DNA of 36,785 bases. Origin: Candidatus Gemmiger faecigallinarum. Lineage in GTDB: Bacteria; Bacillota; Clostridia; Oscillospirales; Ruminococcaceae. The stretch spans positions 1 to 36,785 of the forward strand of contig DWVD01000101.1 of NCBI GenBank assembly GCA_019120395.1, read 5' to 3'. Of this stretch, positions 1 through 7,642 are shown one piece after another; the first letter of the stretch is position 1, and every line of letters begins with the position of its first letter. The notes beneath the pieces are model-generated. The model had not been told where the DNA came from. It saw nothing but the letters and a program-made list of their open reading frames with translations, and made no database searches. The position numbers and the translations under genes were made by a program.

Positions 1-1
1 G

Positions 2-49
2 CTGCTGCACTCCGACCACACCGCCTGGCAGATGCCCGCACAGGAGTGA
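2..49 (+). CDS. C-terminal end of an unidentified protein (partial)
   Basis: An open frame enters from the left edge and stops at TGA 47-49, giving only 15 residues ending in QMPAQE. It is followed within about 55 bases by a strong intrinsic terminator on the same strand, which supports it being the true end of a gene. The fragment is too short to name. Another frame at the edge has no such terminator support. Confidence 0.45.
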   Translation: MLHSDHTAWQMPAQE

Positions 50-102
50 CCCCCGGCGTTTCCGCCCGGCGGAGCAGCCAGCAGCCATAAGACCCCGCGG
101 CA

Positions 103-149
103 GGCCGCCGCATCGGAGAGCTTTTTTCTCCGGTGCGGCGGCCTTTTTT
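103..149 (+). terminator. Intrinsic terminator after the left-edge gene
   Basis: A 16-bp stem (103-118 with 128-143, one G-T wobble) is followed by six T residues at 144-149. This is a textbook rho-independent terminator, and it isolates the upstream gene from the glycosyltransferase cassette. The remaining sequence to 383 is GC-rich and shows no gene; I could not find a convincing promoter in it. Confidence 0.9.
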
Positions 150-383
150 GTGGCCGGGGCGGCGGGGGCGGGAACCGGAAATGAAAACAAACTGTAAAAT
201 TTCCCTTTCGCCGCTCAATCGCCCCGGCCTGTCTCGTTTTCATGGACAAAGCCAACAATAAAACGCGGGCCGCGCCGGCCGCCCCGCCCCGGGGAACCGC
301 ATCTTTCCCGGGCGGTGCCTGCGCAGCTGCGCCCGTCCTTTTTCGCCCTGCCGGGCGCACCCGATTTGTTTGAGGTATTTGCC

Positions 384-1586
384 ATGAAGATCCTGATCAC
401 ATCCGACTGGTACGCGCCCGCCGTCAACGGCGTGGTCACGTCCATTTTGACACTGCGGCGGGAACTGACCCGCCGCGGGCACGAGGTGCGCGTGCTGACC
501 CTTTCGGGCGGCAGCCGCGGCTGGCAGGCCGACGGCGTCTACGCGGTGGGCTCGCTGGATGCGGGGCACATCTACCCCGGCGCACGGCTGCGCGTGCCGG
601 CGCTGTCCTCGCCGCTGAACCAGCTGATTGCCTGGTGCCCCGACGTGGTGCACAGCCAGTGCGAGTTTTCCACCTTCGGCCTGGCGCGGCGCATCGCCAA
701 GGCCTGCGGCGCGCCGCTTGTGCACACCTACCACACCGTCTACGAGGATTACACCCACTACTTTTCGCCCAGCCGCCGCTGGGGCCGGCTGCTGGTCAAG
801 GACTTTACCCGCGCGGTGCTGGCCCGCACCGATGCGGTCATCGCCCCCAGCGCCAAGGTGCAGCGGCTGCTGGCCGGCTACGGCGTGCGCCGGCCGGTGC
901 GCGTCATCCCCACTGGCATCGACCTGGACCGCTTTGCCGCAAAGCCGTCCCCCGCCCTGCTGGAGGCCCGCCGGGCCGCGCTGGGCATCCCCGCCGGCAA
1001 TGCTGTGCTGGTGTATGTGGGCCGCCTTGCCCGCGAAAAAGCCATCGACGAGCTTTTGGAAAGCCGCGCCGCGCTGGGCGGCGCCCCGGTGACGCTGCTG
1101 CTGGCCGGCGGCGGCCCGGACGAGCCCCGCCTGCGCCAGCTGGCCGCAGCCATGGGGCTGGACGCCCCGGCCGTGGTGTTTGCCGGCATGGTGCCGCCCG
1201 CCGAGGTGCCGCTTTTCTACCACATGGGCGATGTGTTTGTCAGCGCATCGCAGAGCGAGACCCAGGGCCTGACCTACTTTGAGGCGATGGCCGCGGGGCT
1301 GCCGCTGGTCTGCCGGGCCGACCCCTGCCTGGACGGCGTGGTGACCAACGGCGTAGACGGCTGGCAGTACGCCACCGCCGCCGGGCGGGACAGCGCCCTG
1401 GCCGCACTGCTGGCCGACGAGGGGCTGCGCCGCGCCATGGGCGGGCGGGCCGCCCGCACCGCGCAGGAATTTTCGGCCGCGCAGTTTGCCCAGCGGGCCG
1501 AGGCGCTTTACCGCGAAGCCTGCCTGGCCAGGGCCGACGCCGACCCGCGGACGGTCCGGCGCGGGCTGGTCCCCGCCGGGCGGTGA
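384..1586 (+). CDS. GT4-family glycosyltransferase (diacylglycerol glucosyltransferase-like)
   Basis: The 400-residue protein begins MKILITSDWYAPAVNG and has two Rossmann halves of the GT-B fold. The N-terminal half includes HTYHTVYEDYTHY near residue 120. The C-terminal half has a YVGRLAREK nucleotide-sugar loop and the EX7E motif SETQGLTYFEA. The start and first motif closely resemble Firmicutes 1,2-diacylglycerol 3-glucosyltransferases, which move glucose from UDP-glucose to diacylglycerol at the inner membrane face. The ATG at 384 was chosen over an in-frame ATG at 315 because the family begins here and a GAGG-type site lies about 9 bases upstream. It starts a likely operon with a VTT membrane protein and a second GT4 enzyme, as expected for glycolipid or lipoteichoic-acid anchor synthesis. 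The sugar and acceptor are inferred. A mannosyltransferase acting on phosphatidylinositol is an alternative. Confidence 0.85.
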   Translation: MKILITSDWYAPAVNGVVTSILTLRRELTRRGHEVRVLTLSGGSRGWQADGVYAVGSLDAGHIYPGARLRVPALSSPLNQLIAWCPDVVHSQCEFSTFGLARRIAKACGAPLVHTYHTVYEDYTHYFSPSRRWGRLLVKDFTRAVLARTDAVIAPSAKVQRLLAGYGVRRPVRVIPTGIDLDRFAAKPSPALLEARRAALGIPAGNAVLVYVGRLAREKAIDELLESRAALGGAPVTLLLAGGGPDEPRLRQLAAAMGLDAPAVVFAGMVPPAEVPLFYHMGDVFVSASQSETQGLTYFEAMAAGLPLVCRADPCLDGVVTNGVDGWQYATAAGRDSALAALLADEGLRRAMGGRAARTAQEFSAAQFAQRAEALYREACLARADADPRTVRRGLVPAGR

Positions 1587-1624
1587 CCCCGATTCGATCC
1601 AAAACAGATGCAACGGAGGACAGG

Positions 1625-2221
1625 ATGACGAAATCAATGCCGATGAAATGGATGCAGGCGGCCTCGGTGCTGGGGCTGGCAGCCTGCGTGGCGCTGGGGA
1701 TCTGGTTCTGGCAGCAGGGGCTTCTCTCCTCGCAGCAGGCGCTGCGCAGTTTTGTGGACGGCTTTGGCCCCGCGGGGCCTGCGGTGTTTGTGGTGTTCCA
1801 GGCGGTGCAGGTGGTGGTGCCCATCCTGCCCGGCGGCCTGGGCTGCCTGGCTGGGGTGGTGCTGTTCGGCCCCTGGATGGGCTTTGTGTACAACTACGCG
1901 GGCATCTGCATCGGCAGCCTGATGGCCTTTGCCATCGCCCGCAGCTGCGGCCGGCCGCTTTTGTACCGGATGTTCCCCCAAACGCTCATCGACAAGTACG
2001 ACCGCTGGACGGGCGAGAAAAACCGTTTTGCCCGGTGGTTCGCCTTCCTGATCTTTATCCCGGTGGCGCCGGACGACTATCTCTGCTTCCTGGCCGGCAC
2101 CACTGAGATCAGCTGGAAGCTGTACACCGCCATCATCCTGCTGTGCAAGCCCTTTTCCATCGCGCTGTACAGCCTGGGCCTGACGCTTTTGTTCCAGCAG
2201 CTGCTGGGACTGTGGAGGTAA
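1625..2221 (+). CDS. VTT-domain (TVP38/TMEM64, DedA-like) membrane protein
   Basis: This is a 198-residue polytopic protein. It has an N-terminal membrane helix (about residues 8-30), a re-entrant PILPGGLGCLAGVVLFGPWMG segment near 65-85 with the conserved PGG, a GSLMAFAIAR helix, and the later FIPVAPDDYLCFLAGTT loop typical of VTT proteins. Such proteins are implicated in phospholipid scrambling or undecaprenyl/PE flipping. Here the location between two lipid-type glycosyltransferases suggests a role in moving lipid substrate or product. The ATG at 1625 has GGAGGA at 1615-1620; an alternative GTG at 1583 would overlap the preceding stop and lacks a comparable site. The stop codon overlaps the ribosome site of the next gene, indicating translational coupling. 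Confidence 0.82.
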   Translation: MTKSMPMKWMQAASVLGLAACVALGIWFWQQGLLSSQQALRSFVDGFGPAGPAVFVVFQAVQVVVPILPGGLGCLAGVVLFGPWMGFVYNYAGICIGSLMAFAIARSCGRPLLYRMFPQTLIDKYDRWTGEKNRFARWFAFLIFIPVAPDDYLCFLAGTTEISWKLYTAIILLCKPFSIALYSLGLTLLFQQLLGLWR

Positions 2222-2226
2222 CGATC

Positions 2227-3237
2227 ATGCGCGTGCATTTGTACAATGGTTCGCTGAAACTGGTGGGACGCAGCGGCGTGGGCCAGGCGTTTTATCACCA
2301 GAAAGCCATGCTGGAGCAGGCCGGCGTCGCCGTGACCGAAGGCTGGCAGGGCCACGCCGACGCGGTGCACATCAACACCGTGCTGCCCGACGCGGTGTTC
2401 GCCGCGCTGCGCGCCCGCCTGCGGGGCGAAACGGTGGTCTATTACGGCCATTCCACCATGCAGGATTTCCGGGACTCTTTCCCCGGCTCCAACCTGGCGG
2501 CGCCGCTGTTCAAGCAGTGGCTCCGCTTCTGCTACGGGCTGGGGGATCTTGTCATCACCCCCACCCCCTACTCCAAACAAATTTTGGACGGCTACCGCTT
2601 AAAGCGCCCGGTCTGCGCCCTGACCAACGGCGTGGACACCGCCTTTTTTGCGCCGGACGCCGGGCGGCGGGCCGCTTTCCGCCGGGCCTACGGGCTGGCG
2701 GACAACGACCCGGTGGTGATCTGCGCCGGGCACTACTTTGTGCGCAAGGGCGTCCTGGACTTCATCGAGCTGGCCCGCGCCATGCCGGAGGTAAAATTTT
2801 TCTGGTTCGGCTACACCGACCCGGCGCTGACCCCGGCCGCCGTCCGCCGCGCCATTGCCGAGGCGCCGGCCAACCTGCGCTTCCCCGGCTATGTCAGCCA
2901 GGCCGAACTGCGGGACGCCTACTGCGGCGCCGACGTGTTCGCCTTTTGCAGCCACGAGGAGACCGAGGGCATTGTGGTGCTGGAAGCCCTGGCCTGCGGC
3001 ATCCCCGTGGTGGTGCGGGATATCCCGGTGTACCAAGGCTGGCTGACCGACGGCAAGCAGGTGCTCAAGCGCCGGGACACGGCAGGATTCCGGGCCGCCG
3101 TCGGCGATATTCTGGGCGGGGCCTGGCCGAGGCTGGGCGCAGAGGGCCGCGCCGCCGCCGAGGCGCGCAGCATCGCCGCCGCGGGGCGGCAGCTGTGCGC
3201 GCTGTACTGCCAATACGCCCGGCGGAAAGCCGGGTAA
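2227..3237 (+). CDS. GT4-family glycosyltransferase, second of cassette
   Basis: The 336-residue GT-B enzyme starts MRVHLYNGSLKLVGRSGVG, has the acceptor-side motif YYGHSTMQDFRDSFPGSN near residue 80, a donor loop AGHYFVRKGVLDF near residue 165, and an EX7E motif in HEETEGIVVLEA near residue 240. This architecture matches the second enzyme of glycolipid synthesis in Firmicutes, which adds galactose or glucose to monoglucosyl-diacylglycerol (CpoA-like). A GGAGG site at 2214-2218 precedes the ATG by 8 bases and overlaps the stop of the VTT gene, so the three genes form one translationally coupled unit. The upstream in-frame ATG at 2143 lies inside the VTT gene and is rejected. The exact sugar is not decidable from sequence. 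Confidence 0.82.
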   Translation: MRVHLYNGSLKLVGRSGVGQAFYHQKAMLEQAGVAVTEGWQGHADAVHINTVLPDAVFAALRARLRGETVVYYGHSTMQDFRDSFPGSNLAAPLFKQWLRFCYGLGDLVITPTPYSKQILDGYRLKRPVCALTNGVDTAFFAPDAGRRAAFRRAYGLADNDPVVICAGHYFVRKGVLDFIELARAMPEVKFFWFGYTDPALTPAAVRRAIAEAPANLRFPGYVSQAELRDAYCGADVFAFCSHEETEGIVVLEALACGIPVVVRDIPVYQGWLTDGKQVLKRRDTAGFRAAVGDILGGAWPRLGAEGRAAAEARSIAAAGRQLCALYCQYARRKAG

Positions 3238-3400
3238 CGCCGGCCGCGTCTGTTCCCTTGCCATGCGGGGGATCTGCCCGCAGCGCCCCAGGCATACCCC
3301 GGCCCGCCGCCGCATACCCTTGTGTTGAACACGGCGGCAGGCCCGGCGCAAAGGGTGCGGGGCAACGGTGCTGCCAATCAACAGCCAAGGGGGCGGCACT

Positions 3401-4081
3401 ATGTTTCTGTTTACCATGACAAAGCCGGGGCTGCGCCAGGCCGGCGCGCTGGCGCTGTGCGGGGTCTGCCTGGCGGGGGCCATCACGGCGGCGGTACATT
3501 TTTCGGGCGGGACGGTGGCCGCCGGCGCCGACGCGCAGGCCGGCATCGAGACCACCCAGGACATCGCCGCGTTTTTCACCGGCCACGGGTTCGAGGTGGA
3601 CCTGTCCACCGCCGCGGTGGATAAGGTCAAGATCCCCAGGACCTGGGACGACAGCTTTACCGCCTTTGACCAGGTGGTGGGCGAAAGCGGCATGACCCTG
3701 GCCGACTACAAGGGCAAAACGGTGGAAAAATGGACGGTGCTGTGCCCCGCCCTGTCCGACGGCGAGCAGGACACCTACTGTGTGCTGCTGGTCTACAAGG
3801 GCAAGGCGGTGGGCGCTTACCTGCTGGAGAAGCCCTCCGGCGAGGTCAGCGGGCTGATCTCGGCCGCGCAGACGCTGGCCGAAGCCCAGGCCGCCGCCGA
3901 GGAAACCGCCGCCGGGACCGCCCCGCCCGCCGAGGAGACCGCCGCGGCCGGGGAAGGCGACGCCCAGGCGGTGTCCGGCACAACGGACGCCGGCAGCGCC
4001 CAGGCGTCCGCCGACGCGGCCGCGGAGGAGACCGAGGTCTCGGCAGACCTGACTGACGCCGGTGTGTGGCCGGTGGACTGA
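3401..4081 (+). CDS. DUF4830 domain-containing exported protein
   Basis: This 226-residue protein has an N-terminal hydrophobic helix (about residues 10-28). The region around IETTQDIAAFFTGHGFEVD and KIPRTWDDSFTAFDQVVGESGMTL, followed by DYKGKTVEKWTVL, resembles the DUF4830 fold. Its LLVYKGKAVGAYLLE strand pair is also typical. The last 70 residues are almost only Ala, Glu, Gly and Thr and are probably disordered. There is no lipobox cysteine at the end of the signal-like segment, so it may stay membrane-anchored. The ATG at 3401 has AAGGGGG upstream. It lies 163 bases after the glycosyltransferase cassette and may be read from it or from an unseen promoter. The family function is unknown. 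Confidence 0.72.
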   Translation: MFLFTMTKPGLRQAGALALCGVCLAGAITAAVHFSGGTVAAGADAQAGIETTQDIAAFFTGHGFEVDLSTAAVDKVKIPRTWDDSFTAFDQVVGESGMTLADYKGKTVEKWTVLCPALSDGEQDTYCVLLVYKGKAVGAYLLEKPSGEVSGLISAAQTLAEAQAAAEETAAGTAPPAEETAAAGEGDAQAVSGTTDAGSAQASADAAAEETEVSADLTDAGVWPVD

Positions 4082-4171
4082 CCAGGCTCCGCGACGTCCA
4101 CCCCAAACGCAAGCATTTTCGGCCGGGGCGCGGGGCCCGCAAGCTCCCCCGCCCCGGCCGCCCCAGACAAA

Positions 4172-4221
4172 CCGCCGCCCCGCGGCCTGCCGGTTCAAAA
4201 GGCAGGGCCGCGGGGCGGCGG
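4172..4221. terminator. Bidirectional GC-rich terminator between convergent genes
   Basis: A roughly 20-bp inverted repeat (4172-4191 with 4201-4221, one bulge) sits between the convergent DUF4830 and kinase genes. The T-tracts are weak on both sides (TCCTTGTT on the plus side, GTTTGTCT on the minus side), so its termination strength is uncertain, but the position fits a shared terminator. The rest of 4082-4255 shows no gene. Confidence 0.65.
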
Positions 4222-4255
4222 TCCTTGTTATGGTCGTCTGTCTCTGCCCGGCCGG

Positions 4256-4750
4256 TCACAGCGCGGCGATGGCGCGGGCGGCCGCGGCAGGGGCCAGGCG
4301 GGTGGTGTCCAGCTTGCGGGTGTCCAGCGCCGCGTACAGCGGCAGGCGGGCCAGGCTGCGCGCCAGCACGTCCGGCTGGCGCAGGCCGCGGTCGATGTCC
4401 CTCTGCAGCCGGGCGCGCAGGGCCTCCGGCGTGCAGACCAGCGAAACGCAGACCACCCGGCAGCCCGCCGTGTCCAGCCGGGCCAGCAGCGCGTCCAGGA
4501 TGTCCTGCCGGTGCATCACCCAGCCGAACACCACATTTTGGTAGGCGCTGCAGTGCAGAAAATTGTTCAGCAGGTGGCAGATGTTGTCCTGCACCATGGC
4601 CTGCGTTTCCGGCGTGACCACAAAGGGGTCGGCGTCCCAGCACCAGTCGCCGTCCAGAAAAACGCAGTCCGGCAGCAGCCGCTTGAGCTGCTGACAGGCG
4701 GCCGTCTTGCCCACGCCCATGGCGCCGCCGATCAGGTACAGCGTTTTCAT
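4256..4750 (-). CDS. Small P-loop kinase (AAA/nucleotide-kinase fold)
   Basis: A 164-residue protein begins MKTLYLIGGAMGVGKTAAC, so a Walker A loop (GGAMGVGKT) lies at residues 8-16. FLDGDWCWD near residue 31 matches the acidic substrate-binding strand of gluconokinase- or chloramphenicol-phosphotransferase-like kinases, and an Arg-rich lid (LRARLQRDIDRGLR) follows. The substrate cannot be read from the sequence. Its ATG overlaps the TGA of the upstream membrane protein by four bases (ATGA), so the two are translationally coupled. This coupling hints that the phosphorylated product serves envelope glycan synthesis, which is inference only. Confidence 0.75.
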   Translation of the reverse strand: MKTLYLIGGAMGVGKTAACQQLKRLLPDCVFLDGDWCWDADPFVVTPETQAMVQDNICHLLNNFLHCSAYQNVVFGWVMHRQDILDALLARLDTAGCRVVCVSLVCTPEALRARLQRDIDRGLRQPDVLARSLARLPLYAALDTRKLDTTRLAPAAAARAIAAL

Positions 4751-6096
4751 GCCGCACCCTCCCCCGCCGCGCCGTGTTCCGGCGGGGCGGCGTCCAGCGA
4801 CGGCCAGCGGTCCGGCGGCAGGGCGTAGACCGCGCCGCACAGCAAAAGCGCCGCGGGATTGGTGGTCAGGTGGAAGCTCTGGCACTCCATATAGGCGTAG
4901 ACCAGCATGACCGCCAGGCAGAGAAATTCCGGATACCGGCGGGTCTTTGCCAGGCCCCACAGCGCCGCGGCCAGCAGCACCAGCAGGATGGCCAGCACCA
5001 CCGGGCCAAACTGGTACAGTGCAAAGGCAAAGGAGTTGTCCAGCGGGGGCCAGGCGTCCAGCACCTGCCCGGCGATCTTGACGTCCAGCAGCCAGTAGGC
5101 GCTCCAGGTCAGGGACAGGCGGTTGGTCAGGGCGTTGTCGATGGCCGCAATCCAGGCGGGGCCAAAGTCGTTGTTCCACGGCCCGGTCTTGACCAAAAAC
5201 AGCGGCAGCACAAAGCTGACCGCCTCCAGCGCCGCCACAAACGCGGCGCCCAGCCCCGGCACCGCCCGGCCGGCCAGCAGGCGCGGCCGCAGCTTGTGGA
5301 CGGCCAGCACCGCCGCCAGCAGCAGCGCGCACAGCGCCGCCGAGCGGGACGCAGGCCCCACCCACAAAAACACGCCCGACGCGGCGATGACGGCAATGTC
5401 CCGCCAGCGCATTTTTCCGGCGCGCAGCATGGCGTAGGCCATGGTCAGGCCGAACACCAGCCCGCCGAAGGTGTTGGGGTGGCCGTAGCCGAAGGTGCCC
5501 CGCACCTCGCCCACGCGCTCGCTGCCGGAGCCAGCGGGGATCAGCCCGGCATAGTAAAGCCCGACGGTCAGCGCCACGCCGCACAGCCCCGCGCCCAGGT
5601 AGGCGCGCAGCGGCTTTTTCAGCGCCGTGCCCTTGGCGGCCAGAACCGCCAGGATGATGCCGATCCACCAGATGTTCTGGCTGTTGAAGTAGGTCCACCG
5701 CCCGATAAAGTACAGGCAGCCCGCCACCCCCAGCGACCGCCAGGTGTACCGCGTGCCCAGCAGGATCTTGGCCCCGAAACAGAGGAAGGCCGTCCAGTCC
5801 AGCACCGGGGCCAGGCTGCCCTGCACCCAGTCCCACTGGACGCGGGCCATGCTGTTGCAGAAGCAGACGGTGAACTCGTAGGCAGCCAGGCCGATGGCAA
5901 ACAGCCAGCCGCCGGCTTTCTCGCGCCAGGCGGCGCCCCAGCCACCGAACAGGAAATGCTCGGCGGTCCACCGGTGCGCAAAAGCCGCGCGGATGCGCGC
6001 CAGGCCCCGGCCGGGGGCGGCATACAGCGCGGTCACAGCGTCAAATGCCGCGGCGGCAAACAGCGCCAGCAGCAGGAAATTGGCAAATTCAAACAA
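4747..6096 (-). CDS. Polytopic polysaccharide polymerase / O-antigen ligase-like protein
   Basis: This 449-residue protein has about 11-12 hydrophobic helices and the segment GTFGYGHPNTFGGLVFG near residue 205, a motif of Wzy/O-antigen-ligase-like proteins of Firmicutes. Such proteins assemble cell-surface polysaccharide at the outer face of the membrane. I chose the TTG at 6096 because GAGG lies 8 bases before it and the protein then starts directly in the first helix. The ATG at 6171 would sit only about 7 bases downstream of a consensus -10 element, essentially at the transcription start, and adds a basic, Gly-rich stretch that looks non-coding. It forms a two-gene operon with the overlapping kinase gene. 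The family assignment is moderate, since these proteins diverge strongly. Confidence 0.7.
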   Translation of the reverse strand: MFEFANFLLLALFAAAAFDAVTALYAAPGRGLARIRAAFAHRWTAEHFLFGGWGAAWREKAGGWLFAIGLAAYEFTVCFCNSMARVQWDWVQGSLAPVLDWTAFLCFGAKILLGTRYTWRSLGVAGCLYFIGRWTYFNSQNIWWIGIILAVLAAKGTALKKPLRAYLGAGLCGVALTVGLYYAGLIPAGSGSERVGEVRGTFGYGHPNTFGGLVFGLTMAYAMLRAGKMRWRDIAVIAASGVFLWVGPASRSAALCALLLAAVLAVHKLRPRLLAGRAVPGLGAAFVAALEAVSFVLPLFLVKTGPWNNDFGPAWIAAIDNALTNRLSLTWSAYWLLDVKIAGQVLDAWPPLDNSFAFALYQFGPVVLAILLVLLAAALWGLAKTRRYPEFLCLAVMLVYAYMECQSFHLTTNPAALLLCGAVYALPPDRWPSLDAAPPEHGAAGEGAA

Positions 6097-6177
6097 AACG
6101 GGTACCTCGTTTTTGGCAGAGTTTACGGCCGAAGGCCGGCCGCCGCCGGACAGGCCCGGCCGCTTTTCCATTTTTTT

Positions 6178-6206
6178 ATTATACGCAGCCGCGGCGGCGG
6201 GCGCAA
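6178..6206 (-). promoter_or_regulatory. Sigma-A-type promoter for the polymerase-kinase operon
   Basis: On the minus strand, TTGCGC (6206-6201), a 17-base spacer and a perfect TATAAT (6183-6178) lie upstream of the polymerase gene. The predicted start falls near 6171, giving a leader of about 75 bases to the TTG start. Confidence 0.75.
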
Positions 6207-6222
6207 GTGCGGCGCGCCCGGT

Positions 6223-6251
6223 TTGACAAGGCCGGACGGGGGTGCTATGCT
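6223..6251 (+). promoter_or_regulatory. Sigma-A-type promoter for the PAP2 phosphatase gene
   Basis: TTGACA (6223-6228), a 17-base spacer and TATGCT (6246-6251) form a near-consensus promoter about 40 bases before the start codon. Its -35 lies 16 bases from the -35 of the divergent promoter, so the two polymerase sites are directly back to back. Confidence 0.85.
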
Positions 6252-6289
6252 GTAATCAGCGCAAGAAACAGACGGAGGAATCGCACTTG

Positions 6290-6784
6290 ATGACTGCACA
6301 GCGTTACTCGGCCATGCTGGCCCGGCTGCGGGCGCATCCGCAGCTTTGCCGGGGCATCCATCTGGCCGCGCAGGCGTCGGTGGCGCTGGTGTACCTGCTG
6401 TACGCCGGGCTGCTGGCCTGGCTGGCCTGGCAGGGGGACGCCCGCCTGCTGCGGGCGGTGCTGGCGCCGGCGGCGGTGTTTTTGCTGGGCACCGCGCTGC
6501 GGGCGGCCATCGACCGCCCCCGCCCCTACGAGGCGTTCGGCCAGCCGCCGCTGTTCCCCAAGGATACCAGGGGCAAAAGCATGCCCAGCCGGCACGCGTT
6601 CTCGGCGGCGGGCATCGCGGTGACGGCCTGGTACGTCTGGCCGCCGCTGGGCATCCTGGCGGGCGCGCTGGCGCTGGTCATCGCGGTCACCCGCGTGCTG
6701 AGCGGCGTCCACTATCCCGGCGACGTGCTGGCCGGGCTGGCCTTCGGCGGCGCGGCGGCCTGGGTGGGGCTGTATCTGATCTGA
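6290..6784 (+). CDS. PAP2-family membrane phosphatase
   Basis: The 164-residue protein has about five membrane helices and the three PAP2 phosphatase motifs: a variant first motif RAAIDRPRP (Arg in place of the usual Lys of KX6RP), PSRH, and SGVHYPGD preceded by TR (the R-X5-H-X3-D set). Such enzymes hydrolyse lipid phosphates or pyrophosphates, such as undecaprenyl pyrophosphate or phosphatidate. ATG at 6290 follows GGAGGA at 6274-6279 by 10 bases; the TTG just before it is an alternative. A short GC hairpin (6785-6799) followed by ATTTTAT lies just after the stop and may act as a weak terminator. Confidence 0.87.
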   Translation: MTAQRYSAMLARLRAHPQLCRGIHLAAQASVALVYLLYAGLLAWLAWQGDARLLRAVLAPAAVFLLGTALRAAIDRPRPYEAFGQPPLFPKDTRGKSMPSRHAFSAAGIAVTAWYVWPPLGILAGALALVIAVTRVLSGVHYPGDVLAGLAFGGAAAWVGLYLI

Positions 6785-6875
6785 GCGCGCAGTGCGCGCA
6801 TTTTATATGATCGTTTCAGCGGGACGGCGCGCTACGCCGCCCTGCATCGGCACATGGCCGGAAGGAGGCTTTTGC

Positions 6876-7433
6876 ATGGAGCAGGAAACATTGTTTGAGA
6901 TCTCCCGCCAGTCCCGCCAGGCGGTGGAGGAACTTTTGAACGCGGCGAACCTGAGAGCCGGCGACATTTTTGTCATCGGCTGTTCCAGCAGCGAGATCGT
7001 GGGCGGGCACATCGGCAAAGACAGCAGCATGGAGGCCGCCAAAGCCGTGCTGGACGGCGTGCTGCCGGCATTGAAGGCCCGCGGCATCTACCTGGCCGCC
7101 CAGTGCTGCGAGCACCTGAACCGCGCCATCGTGCTGGAGCGGGCCGCCGCCGAACAGTACGGCTATGAGCAGGTCAACGCCGTGCCCCAGCCCCACGCCG
7201 GCGGAAGCTGGGCCACCAACTGCTGGCAGGCCTTTGCCGAGCCGGTGCTGGTGGAGGAGGTGCGCGCCGGGGCGGGCATCGACATCGGCGGCACGCTGAT
7301 CGGCATGCACCTGCGCCGGGTGGCGGTGCCGGTGCGGCTGAGTTTGGACCACATCGGCAAAGCGCATATCCTGTGCGCCCGCTGCCGGCCCAAGTACATC
7401 GGCGGCGAGCGCGCCGTCTACCAGAAATTCTAA
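6876..7433 (+). CDS. ywlG: UPF0340 (TIGR01440, YwlG) family protein
   Basis: The 185-residue protein has the typical segments FVIGCSSSEIVGGHIGKDSS near residue 28, LAAQCCEHLNRA near residue 75, and AGIDIGGTLIGMHLRRVAVP, with a GKAHILCARCRPKYIGGER C-terminus. Its length is that of the family. The function is unknown, though the family is conserved across Firmicutes. AAGGAGG at 6862-6868 sets the ATG at 6876. It lies about 90 bases after the PAP2 gene. Confidence 0.9.
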   Translation: MEQETLFEISRQSRQAVEELLNAANLRAGDIFVIGCSSSEIVGGHIGKDSSMEAAKAVLDGVLPALKARGIYLAAQCCEHLNRAIVLERAAAEQYGYEQVNAVPQPHAGGSWATNCWQAFAEPVLVEEVRAGAGIDIGGTLIGMHLRRVAVPVRLSLDHIGKAHILCARCRPKYIGGERAVYQKF

Positions 7434-7443
7434 GGTGTATCTG

Positions 7444-7562
7444 ACAAATCCCCCGCACCGTCTAATTCTACTAAAAAGCAGCGCCTGCTGCGTTGCGGGG
7501 CCTTGCAATACACCAAGTATTGCTGCGGTCCCGCGCCTTGTATTCGCCACTTTTTCGCGAAT
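7444..7562. repeat. Palindromic intergenic element, possible dispersed repeat
   Basis: Between ywlG and yggS lies a compound hairpin: GCGGGGCC (7495-7502) pairs with GGTCCCGC (7527-7534), and GCAATAC (7505-7511) with GTATTGC (7517-7523), around a 5-base loop. A second small hairpin (ATTCGC 7542-7547 with GCGAAT 7557-7562) and a GCAGC/GCTGC pair flank it. Its A/T-rich edges and compound structure differ from nearby intergenic DNA. From memory it resembles interspersed intergenic sequences of Oscillospirales genomes, which is an inference. No T-tract follows the main stem, so it is not a simple terminator. Confidence 0.45.
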
Positions 7563-7642
7563 TTTTCGGCACTTTTGATTTATCGAGATCTTTTCCGGCC
7601 CTGCCCTTTGCGGGCACAGGGCCGTTCCGGGAGGGAAAAACT

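Noticed and set aside
240-1637. A 465-codon minus-strand open frame
   Set aside because: Antisense to the GT4 gene, with no known motif; high GC produces long frames on the opposite strand.
6097-6171. Upstream ATG 6171 as the start of the polymerase-like gene
   Set aside because: It would sit at the transcription start and add a Gly/Arg-rich, non-membrane stretch; the TTG at 6096 has a ribosome site.
4774-6255. A 493-codon plus-strand open frame
   Set aside because: Antisense to the polymerase-like gene; Gln/Arg/Gly-rich with no domain.
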